Assembly (NCBI RefSeq): GCF_037126465.1
Contig: NC_088202.1
Location: 27,698,213 to 27,762,212, forward strand
DNA length: 64,000 nucleotides
From: Ornithodoros turicata
Taxonomy: Eukaryota > Arthropoda > Arachnida > Ixodida > Argasidae
Reading direction: 5' to 3'
Positions 22,266 to 33,179 of the stretch are shown piece by piece (positions within the stretch are counted from its first letter, which is position 1; every line of letters starts with the position of its first letter). The position numbers and the translations under genes were made by a program. The notes under the pieces were generated by a model. The model did not search any database and had not been told where the DNA came from. It saw only the letters and a list, made by a program, of their open reading frames with translations.

Positions 22266-23231
22266 GTCTCGTACAGCCGGGGCGATTCCGAAACTTAGCC
22301 AAAACTATCTTCACGAGTACTGTACACATACAACCGTCAAAGTTTCATTCGGAATAACCAAGTCGTTTTCGAGGAATCTGTCGAAACGTGCCGTAATAGC
22401 AGACGACGAAATATGAGCTTCTCTCATGCAACGTCATGCATGACGTCGGCCTGCGGATAGCCGCGGTTGTCATGGAAACTGTAACTTGCAGAAGCACCTT
22501 GGGTTGAGTCATCCCCTTTGCTCTCGAAATGAGGACACTCCAGCATATATCTCCGCGAGCGGAGAATAAAGTCCGTGCATTGACTGTGGGGTCTTCGGCA
22601 ATGTGGCCCATAACCGGATACGTGGAAGTTAAGTCACGTGTTTTCTTTCCGCAAGTATTTAATACGGTTTTTAAATAAACACACCCTCCTTCTCCATGTA
22701 CATCATCAGCGACAGTTCATTTCGAAACATGATCAGCGTGCAACGGAGAGTGTAATGGAAGCGCGCGTAATATATTTTTGATCGGAGCTGTAATGCGACC
22801 GCACGTGCCGACGACTGGCGAGTTCAGATTTGTGATTGTGGGTGGGGTTGTCCTGCGACTTTTAACTTGTCTATGAAGATTAATATAGTTGTTCTAAACC
22901 ACCATGTGGGCCACTTCTTAGAATGTGCGTTTTTCGCCTAAGAACTGACAGAAAATGTACGACAGTTGCCGCGGCCCCCAGTAATTTCTGAGAGTCGTCT
23001 GCTCACGCCGGTGCACTAGCGCACGCAAAAGCAGACGATTTCTGTATCCTATCACGGACTTTCCCGCAGGGCGACGTGGCTGTTCTTACTGTTGCCAACA
23101 CAGATAGCGGCATGCTCTGCAATCTTTATCAATTTAATTCGGTTATTTAATAACCGTGACGTGTCTTGTCGGGTGAATTCGCAGTATTCCATGTTATATC
23201 CGCCCAAGGAAAGCACAACGACTGCCTCCGA
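22266..23231. other. No gene recognised
   Basis: Contains a short palindrome, TCGTCTGCT...AGCAGACGA, at about 22996-23040. No coding region is supported beyond read-through from the adjacent LTR on the minus strand. Confidence 0.4.
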
Positions 23232-23371
23232 TGCCGAACAAGAACGAAGTGTGTTGTTTATTATCAGCTGAACACTTAAGTACAAGGCGGTATACGCCCC
23301 CTTGTTCCTTATCAGTGGAACCCAAAATGATTTAGACAAACGTTGCCTGTCAACAAACGCGCGGTACAACA
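23232..23371 (-). repeat. 3' LTR of the second gypsy element
   Basis: Reads TGTTGTACCGCG...GTTCGGCA on the minus strand. A purine-rich GCGGGAGGAATA precedes it, fitting a polypurine tract. Confidence 0.85.
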
Positions 23372-23439
23372 TATTCCTCCCGCACAAGTTCTCAATTACA
23401 AAAACACAGTATACTATCGAGTGCAGATATTGAAACATG

Positions 23440-26112
23440 CATACAAAGCACAAGAAACAGTTGGGAGATTCTGAAGTCTCCGCCGATTGCTGCTGGGAAC
23501 TGTCATCCGAACCTGCAACAGCTCCAGTCCTTGGCCTGAGATGGTCACTGTGCACGAAGCGAACCTTTCCGAGAACGCGTACCAAGAAAGTTACCTCACT
23601 GATCACGTTGATCACTTTTCCTGGTGACCAATTAACATCCTCTCCCCTGACATTCTTAACCCAGATGAGACTTCCAACCTGGGACGTTCGTGGGCGAGAT
23701 CGTCATTTATCTGCGTACATTTTCATCCGGTTTTGCTTTGCACGACGTGCATGGTCGTAGCCAGGCTTCAGTAGAGAGAGACGGGTCCTGGGCAGCGGTC
23801 CTAAGAAGAGTTCAGCAGGCATCTTCTCGGTCGTTGCATGAGGTGTCGTGCGATACTGGAACAGAAAATTCGAAAGTTTAAGCTGCATGCTTCTTTTCTT
23901 GTTATCGCTCTTGTCTTCTGTCAACTGCTTTAGAAGAAGTTTCTTCAGTGTTTCAGCGCGCTCCGCAAGTTCATTCGAAGCAGCGTGATATGGCGGTGTT
24001 GTCGTGTGAATGACGGCATTCTCTTCTATGAAGTTACGAAATTCTTCGGACACGAATTGGGGACCATTGTCCGTTACGGCTTCTTCTGGCAATCCGAATT
24101 GGGCAAAAATGGTCCGCAGTTCTTCGACTGTCCTCTGAGCTGTTGTCGTGGGCATCATGATCACCTCCATCCATTTGGAATAGTCATCAACGACAATCAA
24201 GAAATTCGTCCTATCTTTTTGAGCGAAGTCTAGATGCACTCTCCGAAATACTCAGGTCGAAGACGCCCACGGCTGTAATGGTGGAAGGAGCGCACTGTTC
24301 TGATCGCGCTGGCACACATGACAGTTACGAACAATATTTTCAACGTCGGTATCCAGCCACCATACGTTTTGTCTACTCAACATATTTCACCATTCCCGGA
24401 TGGCCTTCGTGCAGAAGCCCTACGACAACTTCACGCAGGCCCTGTGGTATTACCACCCTCGATCCCCACACCAGACAGTCGTGGTCTGTAGAAAGTGAGT
24501 CCCGTCTTTGAAAGTAGGGTTGCAGCGCTGGATCATCCACCTTCTTTGGCCATCCCCTTTTTGTAATTTCGATGACTCTTGGCAATACAGAATCCTTCCT
24601 TGTTTCTTGTTGTACTGTCCAATTATTGAGAGGGACCTGTTGCAACGGCGAGAAATACTTCAAGGTGTCTTCTTCCTCCGGTATTATAGGAAGTGGGAGT
24701 CTCGATAACGCGTCGGCGTTTTCGATGTGACTTCCTTTCTTGTACACAATATCATAGTTATACTCGGCAAGTAGAAGTCGCCAACGTTCAATCCGCGCGG
24801 CGGCCACGCCGGTTGACTTGTGTCCCAATTTTAGAAGCGATGTTAGCGGGTAGTGATCTGTTACGAGGGAAAACTTTTTCCCGAAGAAGTACTTGTGAAA
24901 CTTTTTCACAGCAAACACTATCGCGAGTGCCTCTCTTTCGATTTGTGAGTAGTTTTGTTCCGTGCTTGTCAAAGTCCTTGAAGCAAAGTATATTGGTCGC
25001 CACACTCCTGTAGTTACTTCCTGCGATATCACTGCGCCCAGCACGTACTGTGAAGCGTCACAGGTCACCTGAAAAGGCTGACTTGAACAATACAGAGCAA
25101 GTACACTTGCGCTGCATAACAAACTTTTTGCTTTCTGAAAACTGGACACGCAACCTTCACTCCAAATCCAAGAAGCATCTTTTTCTAGCAGCTTATACAA
25201 TGGTTTCATATGGGTAGCTAGGTTCGGAAGAAATCGTGCATACATATTTAGCATACCCAAAAAACTGCGTAGTTCAGTAACATTAGAAGGTGCAGGAGCC
25301 TCTGTAATCGCTTTCACTTTATCTGGCGACGGGCGCAACCCATCTTTATCAAGGACAAAACCCAGATACTTAACTTCTTCCACAAAGAACTTGCTCTTAT
25401 CAACATTAAGTTGCACAGAATGTTTAGCAAGTCTGTCCAATACTAGTTTCACATTTTCAAAGCACTCGTCATAGTCAACACCCCCAACTAACAAATCATC
25501 GATGTAGCACGCAACCTTAGGTAGCCCGTGCAAAATTTTATCCATTATGGCCTGAAGAATTGCAGGCGCGCTGGACACCCCGTAAGGTAGACACATGAAT
25601 TCAAACAAGCCCAAGTGGGTATTCACTGTGAGAACTTTCCTAGCCTGCTCATCAAGCTTAAGCTGTAAATACGCAGAGCGCAAGTCAAGAACAGTGAAAA
25701 CTCAACATCCCGTGAAAGTAGCGAAAAGTTCGTCTGTACGTGGAAGCGGGTACTACTCCGTGCGAATATTTGGGTTAACAGAAACACTGTAGTCCCCACA
25801 AATTCTTATCTTGCCTCCTGGCTTTGGTACAACAACAAGCGGGGTGCGTCAGTTCTTTTTCTACTGCGTCACGAAAAGCAAATGGGACATTGCGATATTT
25901 ACAAAATACCGGCAACACGTTATCTTTAAAAACAAGACTTGCAGTGAAACCCTCTATTGCGCTTTTCCCTTTGTTGAACACAGCAGGGAATATAGCCTTA
26001 AGTGCCTGCAACGTCTTCCCTTGTGACGAACTGTAAAACACTTATTGCCAGTCAAGTTTCAGCCAATTCCTGCCCAGCAAAGCTGGAAGCTTTACAGTAC
26101 ATTGTTTCACCA
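23440..26112 (-). pseudogene. Pol of the second gypsy element (RT, RNase H, integrase)
   Basis: It starts next to the 5' LTR with a protease C terminus (LPALLGRNWL, about 26065) followed by a stop. A linker lies at 25775-26041. RT is in the main frame at 24373-25683, with LPYGVSSAPAILQ and catalytic YIDDLLVGG. RNase H includes VTCDASQYVLGA, and the zinc-finger region begins at LLHEGHPGMV. The frame then breaks at 24373 with several stops. The integrase core resumes at 23703-24239 with Asp in MHLDFAQ, Asp in VTDNGPQF and Glu in ELAERAE. A C-terminal SH3-like tail runs to about 23450. At least three frame breaks prevent expression. Confidence 0.85.
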
Positions 26113-26125
26113 CAACCAGAGGCAA

Positions 26126-26265
26126 TGCCGAACAAGAACGAAGTGTGTTGTTTATTATCAGCTGAACACTTAAGTACAAGACGGGATACGCCCCCTTGTT
26201 CCTTATCAGTGGAACCCAAAATGATTTAGACAAACCTTGCCTGTCAACAAACGCGCGGTACAACA
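26126..26265 (-). repeat. 5' LTR of the second gypsy element
   Basis: 140 bp, TG...CA on the minus strand. The internal side reads TTGCCTCTGGTTG and is not a standard TGG-type primer-binding site. This agrees with a deletion that removed the 5' internal sequence. Confidence 0.85.
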
Positions 26266-26309
26266 TTCCATTTTCAACAAAGGGCAATCGAATGGTGCAC
26301 TTTATGAGA

Positions 26310-26430
26310 GGGGCAGGGGGTACGAGACCATCCCTTTAAAGGGGTTTTTGCCCGTTTTAAAGGGCTCTGCTGCAGCCTTTATGGAGTTTCCTGTCGCGTC
26401 CGTTATAATTCCAGTAGAAGGGCAATAGCT
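26310..26430. repeat. Satellite unit left of the Harbinger element
   Basis: Contains CCCGTTTTAAAGGGCTCTGC, GTTATAATTCCAGTAGAAGG and GGCAATAG. It is the left part of the same array that resumes at 31836 on the far side of the Harbinger element. Confidence 0.65.
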
Positions 26431-26871
26431 TAAAGCGTAAACCACATGGAGCGATTATTGGGAGCGATCGTCGCGCCCGGCGACGCCGCGCGGATCCCCA
26501 TCGGCTCGTTTGCCGCGTTCGGAACCACACGGCGCGACGCTACGGCGACATCGCGCACAAGTGGTCAGACGTGTCAGGCTTATGCCTGCAAACACGATGT
26601 GTACACAACACTAAAATTCGATCTCATACGGCGCATTCATCTATAGAAAAACATGTTGCGCACACTTTCCGCATTGTGGATATGCGTCTATATTCGGCAG
26701 AAGCGGGATAAGAAACAGTCGTACGCGACGCACCCCGCTTCCTGTTTTTCTTTTTTCTTGCTGCGTCTATGTCACGGTTGTGCTCTTCGCTCTACACTTC
26801 TCGTCAGTTGTTTACGTTTATTTTGTGTGTGTGTTTTTTTGTCATTCTTTGCATTCTATTGGCATCTCCAC

Positions 26872-29800
26872 ATGGGGAGACAAAAGGAGTTGTTATTACT
26901 GAAGAAAAAACTGTTGTTGTTAAAAAAGAAACGCATCGATGCGAGGTCTCCGTGCACATGGTGGGTCCACCCGGTGTGGCAGAACAGAAGACACGAAAGC
27001 GAGTTCTACACAGCGGTGAGTGTTGAAAGGAAGATATGATTCGTGTAAAAGAAGCTCTACCGTTGCCAACGCTACGGTCTCTCTAATATTGTTTGTCAAT
27101 TCATTGCTTTTTAGATGAAAAAGATGGCAGCTTGTGGAAACCACCACCTGTTCATCAAATATTACAAGATGAAGCCCGAGGTCTTCTGGGAGCTGTTTCT
27201 TCTTGTGAAGGAAGACCTGCAAAAGCAGTATCTATGCCGGGAGCCAATCACTCCTGAGAAGCGCTTGGCTCTTACAATTAGGTAAATACTGAGGGATTCA
27301 TAGTGAAAATGAAATCCAGTGATACTTTAGACCTAGTGACTTTGACGCCTGATATTTTTAGGGTTGTTAAAGTCATTTTCAAAAATATCTGGTAACAGGT
27401 ATATGGGTTCAAAAGCATATAAATGACTATACTGAAATAAATACATTGATACAGTTAGCTCCAAATCTATATGCGGTTCTTCAACTACTTTTTACAATTA
27501 TTTATTTTACTTATTTTGATGGAACTCAAGTACCCTTATGGCCTTGATTATAATACCGTATCTCCATTCACTCACCGACCACAGCTAAAAAGGAACTCGG
27601 GAAAAAGAGTAGCACACTGTGGTGGACCTCACAACACCTAGTTACTTCAATTGAATGATGGCAGCTGAAGGTGGCAATCAGAGGGTGTTTGCTCAAATCC
27701 CACTCTTTCTGCCTTTCTTCAACTGCCATCATTCAACTGCAATAGCAGGTGTCGACACACACACACAGATAAAGATACGATGATCAGAAGAAGGTGTCGA
27801 AAAAAGCAACTGAGCTATACAAAAGATACACAAAGTGTAACGAGATACAGGTATTAACATCCTTTTGTTTAGTTACTTAACAACCTTGGCTATGTTTCAG
27901 TGTTTTACTTCTGCTAACGCATTTTCATTTCAGGTACAATAATGGAATGCTGGAATGCAGATCCAGGATATTGCAATGCTGTTTCGTGTAGGAATTGAAA
28001 CCGCAAGGCAGATAGTACATGGAACATGCACAGTCCTTTGGCTGGCTCCGGATTACATGAAGGTATAGATTATGTATTCAGAGAAATGTGCCAGCAACTA
28101 CTATTTTAGTAGTTTAGCAACCACATATGGCGTCACTGTACTGTCTTTTGAGGCTCTTTTGTATATTGTGTCAGTGTACAAACAGCTCCAATACATGTAA
28201 GGAGTTTGTCAGCCACGTCTGCCGATTGAGATGTCACTGTTTAATTTTCAGTGCCCATCAGAAGACGACTGGAGAGCCATCGCCAGTGATTTCTGGATAA
28301 GATGGCAGTTTCTTAATTGCCTTGGTGCTGTTGATGGCAAGCACGTCCAAATCTTTGCACCACAGAAGTCTGGAAGCATGTACTGTAACTACAAGGTGTG
28401 GTTAATTTGAATCATCCATCATGTTACATGTTTTTGGGCAATACCAAAATAGATGTAATATGAAAGTAATTTAAATTATGTAACTAAATGGGCTGTTTAC
28501 AGGGAACGTTCTCCATTGTGCTAATGGCGATAGCTGATAGCCGTTATCGGTTTATCTGTGTTGATGTGGGGGCTCAAGGAAGACACTGCGACAGCACGGT
28601 GTTCAATGCCTCCCCCATGGGACAGTGTTTGGAAGCTGGAGCGCTCCATCTTCCTGATGTGGCAAGGTTGCCCCTGTCAAACACAGTCGCACCATATGTG
28701 TTTTTGTGTGATGAGGCGTTCCAGTTGCGCCCAGACTTTCTGCGCCCATTTCCAGGACGAGGCCTCACAGATAAAAGGCGTGTCTATAACTACAGGCTCA
28801 GCCGTGCCAGGTTAGTGCATTCATTCTTTCAATATGGGTTGCAAAAATAAAAGCATAGTCTTAGTGGAATAACAAGGAATGTGAAAACATGCATCAGGTA
28901 ACCATAAAAATACATTCGGCTCTACATAACATGTCGTCTTTGACATTTCCACCTTGTATTCCATTTCCCCTCAACAACCTGTGGGTAACATGATGAAAAC
29001 TGCAGCAGTATGGCTTAGTTCAACATCAACTAATAAAGTTAGACAATAATTATTACGACATCAAATAAAACATGTAGATTATAGCAGAAATGGGGTAGTT
29101 TCTCGACAAAAGGAACTTCTTACAAGTTATTTGAACTAATAACATACCTAATTTATAGCCAATTTACCTAATAACATAACTAGTAACTAAGTTACCTAAG
29201 TAAGTAACTAATTTGACGAAGATACTAGTTATGAAAATGAACTTGAAGTTAGGTACAAGTTACTTGCTACCTAAATACAGTTTTTAGTTTTTCACATTTC
29301 TATAATTAATCCAGGTCTTAATTTCAAAATTGACAGACGTTTTATCAAAATTGTACTGGTATTTAATATAATGAAAGAAACATACTTTTATATACTTCTG
29401 CAAGGTTTCATTTAATGATTTTGATTTTGTAATAAAATTATTGAAGCACAAAGCATGCATCAGAATTTTAGATTCTATGGGTTGTTGTCCTCTGTGCACA
29501 TTTCATAGAACCGTGCAAAATGTAGTATATAAATACACTGCTTATTTCTATCATGAACATCACCTGAGTCTTCTTGTATACAGCCAGAACACAATTTGTA
29601 GCACTCTACATGCAACAACAAGGGAGTGGAGGTAGCAGTGCCGTGCACGGATGAACCCAGGCCGCTCATGACTGTCGTATCAGTAGAGGGAGAGGATGCA
29701 GCTTGCATTATTTGTAAATCAGAATTGAACAAAAGAAACTTGCCTCGTGTTACCTTCACAAAGTTACATAAAAAAGGAACGAGATCCTCAAGAAGTCACT

Positions 29801-30286
29801 GATGCTCAAATGCATGTCTTCAATTAAAAGTTATGAAAAAAGTAACTTAGTTCCAGTAACAAGTTACCCCAACACAGGATTATAGGGTTCAGCAAGCTTG
29901 TTTTAAGTGCCAGTGGGAGCAATACACATACTAATGAGACTGTTCTTCCTCACAGACGTTGCTTTGAAAACGCTTTTGGAATACTGGCCTCAAGATGGAG
30001 ACTCCTCCTAAGCCCCATGAAGTTGAAACCGGACAATGCGGTGAAAGCTGTGAAGGCGTGCTGCGTGTTGCACAATTTCATGATAGTGAAATGCCAGTAT
30101 CCCCACGACGCAGGTGATGTTCCTGACAAGCTCGGCAACATCAGGGAAGGAATGTGGCACAAGGAGAGGGAGATGCAGTGCGTGATGCGTTCAAAGACTA
30201 TTTCTTTGAACAGGGAGCTGTCAGCTTGCAGTGGAAGCAAGCGGGAGTGGCACAGCCACTGCCGTAATTCAGAAAGTTCAAAATAA
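26872..30286 (+). CDS. PIF/Harbinger transposase, six exons
   Basis: Exons: 26872-27015, 27115-27281, 27934-28062, 28252-28395, 28503-28810 and 29956-30286. All introns are GT-AG and the phases agree. The N terminus is basic (LLLLKKK repeats, then [13 protein letters not shown]). The catalytic triad is Asp in GAVDGKHVQ (exon 4), Asp in LCDEAFQL (exon 5) and Glu in CFENAFGIL (exon 6). The stop TAA at 30284 overlaps an AATAAA signal. One defect is in exon 3: after the acceptor the first about 25 nt read out of frame with the rest ([11 protein letters not shown]), giving a premature stop unless a different join is used. HARBI1-like proteins cleave the element ends. Otherwise the length matches the family. 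Confidence 0.8.
29085..29877. mobile_element. hAT-type MITE in the Harbinger intron, perfect 8-bp duplication
   Basis: Flanked by GATTATAG at 29077-29084 and 29878-29885, identical. Ends are CAGAAATGGGGTAG (left) and CTGTGTTGGGGTAA (right, reverse complement). Subterminal blocks rich in GTTAC and AAGTTA fill both ends. There is no ORF with a domain. It is younger than the Harbinger copy that it interrupts. Confidence 0.85.
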
Positions 30287-30613
30287 ACACATCTCTGGAA
30301 CACAAAGACTCGCCACATTCCTGAATAACGTAGACATCTTTTTATTGCACTGTAAGGCTCAATCATATTGTTCAATAATATGAAAGTCACGGTCTCTCGA
30401 ACGATATCCACAAGTACTGACAATGTGCAAAAGTAGTGGGTTCTGGCTACTATGCATTAAGTTCAAACCCCTACAAGTAGCTAGGAGTTAGATTCACTGG
30501 TACCACACCAGTAGTGGGAGTCGTGTTAGAGATCGCAACTAATAAAGCTGTACTGATGTTGCCATTAAAAATACTAAACTACTAAATACTAAAATAAAAA
30601 CTAAACTAAAATA

Positions 30614-31574
30614 CTAAAGGTAACTTCGAATGACCTGCATAATTTCTATCCTCATGTCCATAAGTTTGTCTTGATCACATCTTCGCATTGGCACACAGAG
30701 CGATAAAGCAAAATATTCATGATCGTCAGTTTCTTTTTCTAGGCGCCTGTCAACTTTTGCAATCTCCTCGTCCACACTGTTTCCGTCCTTTCCCTGTGCT
30801 GGTTTCTTCTTTTTCTTTGGAGGAGGTTCATGAGGCCGTACAGGAGTATCGTCCACGTCTATGTGTGCCACTGTGTCAGTGTCCTCATACATTCCCAGTA
30901 GAATGTCTTGCGCTGTCTCGAGTTCTCCTAAACTTCTAATAGTTGTCTCATGCTGTGAAGGGCTTGGTAGTAGCACATTATCTTGAGGAGTGCTCACATT
31001 TCCGGAGGTTCTGGCGAAAGAAGGATCACATGAGGAAATTGAAGACTTTCTTTTGCTACTTGGCTAGATGAAGGAAGCGCCGGCGGAACAATAATACAAG
31101 AAGATAACGATACACGGTACATTATTGTTAGCTGCAGAAGTTGCATATGTACTTACTCTCCTACGGCTATTACAGCCTTCAAAAACATGAGCCTATCAAC
31201 AAATGGCCACTTAATTAGCACTTCCGCAGCGCTTCCGCTGCGCACCGCACGTTTTTTCCTGAAGTTGCGAGCAAAGGTATCGCGAAGGTTCTTCCACCTA
31301 ACCTGCACTTGCTCAACTGCAGTGAAATTGAACGCAGTTAGTGAAATGGCGTCTACACTTGGCGTAGCGAGCACTTACCGCTCCAAGTCACTCCGAGAAC
31401 CGCTAGACTCTCAGCGATCTCCTCCCACAGTCTCTGCTTCATCTGGCCGTTCTTGTATTCCTTACACGGAAGATCCCAAAGAGGGGTGCGTGCATGTACT
31501 TCCTCGATAATACATTCGTTAATATCACTCGACAAGATCTTCGACGCCATGACTGCAGCAATGACCGGGTCCAA
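30614..31574 (-). CDS. MADF/BESS-domain protein, Harbinger accessory gene, three exons
   Basis: Exons (minus order): 31379-31574, 31157-31316 and 30614-31055, joined by GTAAGT donors and CTGCAG and GTAG acceptors with matching phases. The MADF domain (Myb/SANT-like DNA binding) runs through exons 1 and 2, from CIIEEVHARTPLWD through VQVRWKNLRDTFARNFRK to WPFVDRLMFL. Exon 3 has an acidic region, a PPPKKKKK basic stretch (a possible nuclear signal) and a C-terminal BESS-like motif (HEYFALSLCVPMRR ... IEIMQVI) for protein contacts. The start is the ATG at 31574; a second Met eight codons on is an alternative. No frame breaks were seen. It converges on the transposase, with about 330 bp between the two stops. 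Confidence 0.75.
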
Positions 31575-31835
31575 CTAACCTTGTCCGCACGGTTCACACC
31601 GTCCACACTTCCAAAAATAGGCGCCTTATGACGTCACTACCGCTGTGTCCTCATTGGTGTTTAGCGCTCTCTCTTCCGGTAAAGCGCGGTCGGCCGCGAC
31701 AGATATCTAGCAGAGTCGGTCGCTTGCGACGTCGCGCAGGAAACAAAGAGAGCGGCATCGCTGGCCCTTGGCGCGACAAGACATACGTCGCGCGACGCGA
31801 AGATCGCGCTAGTTGTCGCTGCATGTGGTTCACCC

Positions 31836-32725
31836 TTAAGCCGTTGCGAATACGTATATGACTTTGGAACTGTGATAGAAGGGGTATCGATCGTTGTAAA
31901 GGGCTCTGCCGCCGCATGTTCCGTATTTTGCGGTAGCCTCTGTTACAATCCCAGTAGAATGGTATAGTACAGGTTGTTGATAACAAGTGTGGCAACATGA
32001 TACAAGGGGTCTCGCCCGTTTTGAAGTGATATGCTGCATCGTTTTCCGGTATTTGCGGTCGCCTGTGTTATGATCTCGGTTGAATGGCATAGTATAAGTT
32101 GCTGATAATAATTCTTTCGCAGCATGGCACGAGGGGTTTTGCTCGTTTAAGGGGGTTTTGCTGAGACATTTTCCGAATTTGGCGATCGCCTGTCTTATAA
32201 TATAACCCCTCCAGAATAGCATGGTACAAGCCACTGATGACTTTCTTTCGCTCCATCATATCACTGTTGCCCGTTTTAAAAGGCTTTGCTGCCGCCGTAT
32301 CCAAATTTTGCGGCCCCCATTTGCACAACCCCAGTAGAAAGGCATATCATAAGCCGTCATGAATATGCCTTACCATGATACAAGGGCTTCGTGCGTTTTA
32401 CAGGACTCTGCTGCTGCCTTTTCCAAATTTTGTGGTCGCTTCTGTTGCAGCCCCAGTAGAAAAACATCATAAGCCGTTGATAATATCTGTTTGCAACCAT
32501 GATTAAAGAGGTTTCGCCCGTCCTAAAGGGCTCTGCTGCAGTCCTTACGGGTTTTGCGGTCGCCTCCGTTACAATCCCAGTGGAAAGGGCAATAGCATAA
32601 GCTGTCACGAATATGCCCTCGGCATCGTGATACAAAGTGTTTCGCCCGTTTAAAAGGGCTCTGCTGGCGCCTTTTCCAAATTTGCACAGTTAAAATCCTA
32701 CTACAAGGGTCTATAGAATAAGTTG
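31836..32725. repeat. Degenerate satellite array, unit about 130 bp, six to seven units
   Basis: Each unit has the order CCCGTTTTAAAGGGCTCTGC, then TTTTCCAAATTTTGCGG, CAATCCCAGTAGAA, CATAAGCCGTTGATAAT and ACCATGATACAAGGGGTTTC, with divergence between units. The first unit is joined to the right end of the Harbinger element at AGCCGTT. Related units lie at 21988-22265 and 26310-26430. No coding role is apparent. Confidence 0.8.
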
Positions 32726-33084
32726 TTGTAATTGCTTCGCTATGCAGAACACATCACTGTCTCTTTGTGGTGTATTCCTTGGATGCCCCTGCCGTCATCG
32801 GGGTTGCAGGAAGGTTACTTTTTTTTTACTTTTCGCAAAGAACCTTGCAAGTGATGCAATGTTTCAGAACAGGACTGTGGGTCATTTCATCCAGGTAGAC
32901 GTGTCAGCGAAGCATGGACTTCTCTGTGTGTGCTGCACTTCGAGAAAAATCCCGTACGGAAATTCCGGAATCCGGAACGAATCAGGTTATCTGAATCAGA
33001 TGTGATTCCGGTCTGACTCCAAAATTGTGCGGGAATGTCGATCAGGATTTATTCAGGAATGGCACATCACGAATCAATCGGAGT
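32726..33084. other. No gene; TCAGGATTTATTCAGG-type repeat
   Basis: Contains ATTCCGGAATCCGGAAC and TCAGGATTTATTCAGGAAT strings related to those at 59480-59780 and about 63240-63430. This flank and the one beyond 59413 therefore share a repeat family. No coding region is supported. Confidence 0.45.
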
Positions 33085-33179
33085 AGTATAATTATGTTGG
33101 CAGGGAGACCGGATGAGAGTACGTTCTATAGGTGTCTGGTCTGAACCCCACAGCGTCTGGGCCACCGTAGCGTATTTTT

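Larger units (their letters stand above)
23232..26265 (-). mobile_element. Second Ty3/gypsy element, gag deleted
   Basis: Minus-strand element with two 140-bp LTRs (23232-23371 and 26126-26265) that differ at three positions by my count. Inside are the last residues of a protease, then RT, RNase H and integrase. There is no gag, CCHC knuckle or DSG/DTG protease motif between the 5' LTR and RT, so about 1.5-2 kb has been lost next to the 5' LTR. The bases outside the two LTRs do not match (CTCCGA against TTCCAT), so no target duplication is visible. Confidence 0.85.
26435..31835. mobile_element. Two-gene PIF/Harbinger transposon, 5.4 kb
   Basis: Terminal inverted repeats: left GCGTAAACCACATGGAGCGA at 26435 and right, in reverse complement, GGGTGAACCACATGCAGCGA ending at 31835. 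Both are bordered by TTA/TAA-like bases (CTTAAA on the left, TTAAG on the right), in keeping with the TWA target of this superfamily. Inside are a spliced transposase on + and a spliced MADF/BESS gene on -, converging. That two-protein layout is known for PIF/Harbinger elements, whose accessory Myb/MADF-like protein helps the transposase reach the nucleus and DNA. A hAT MITE (29085-29877) lies in the transposase's last intron. Confidence 0.85.
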
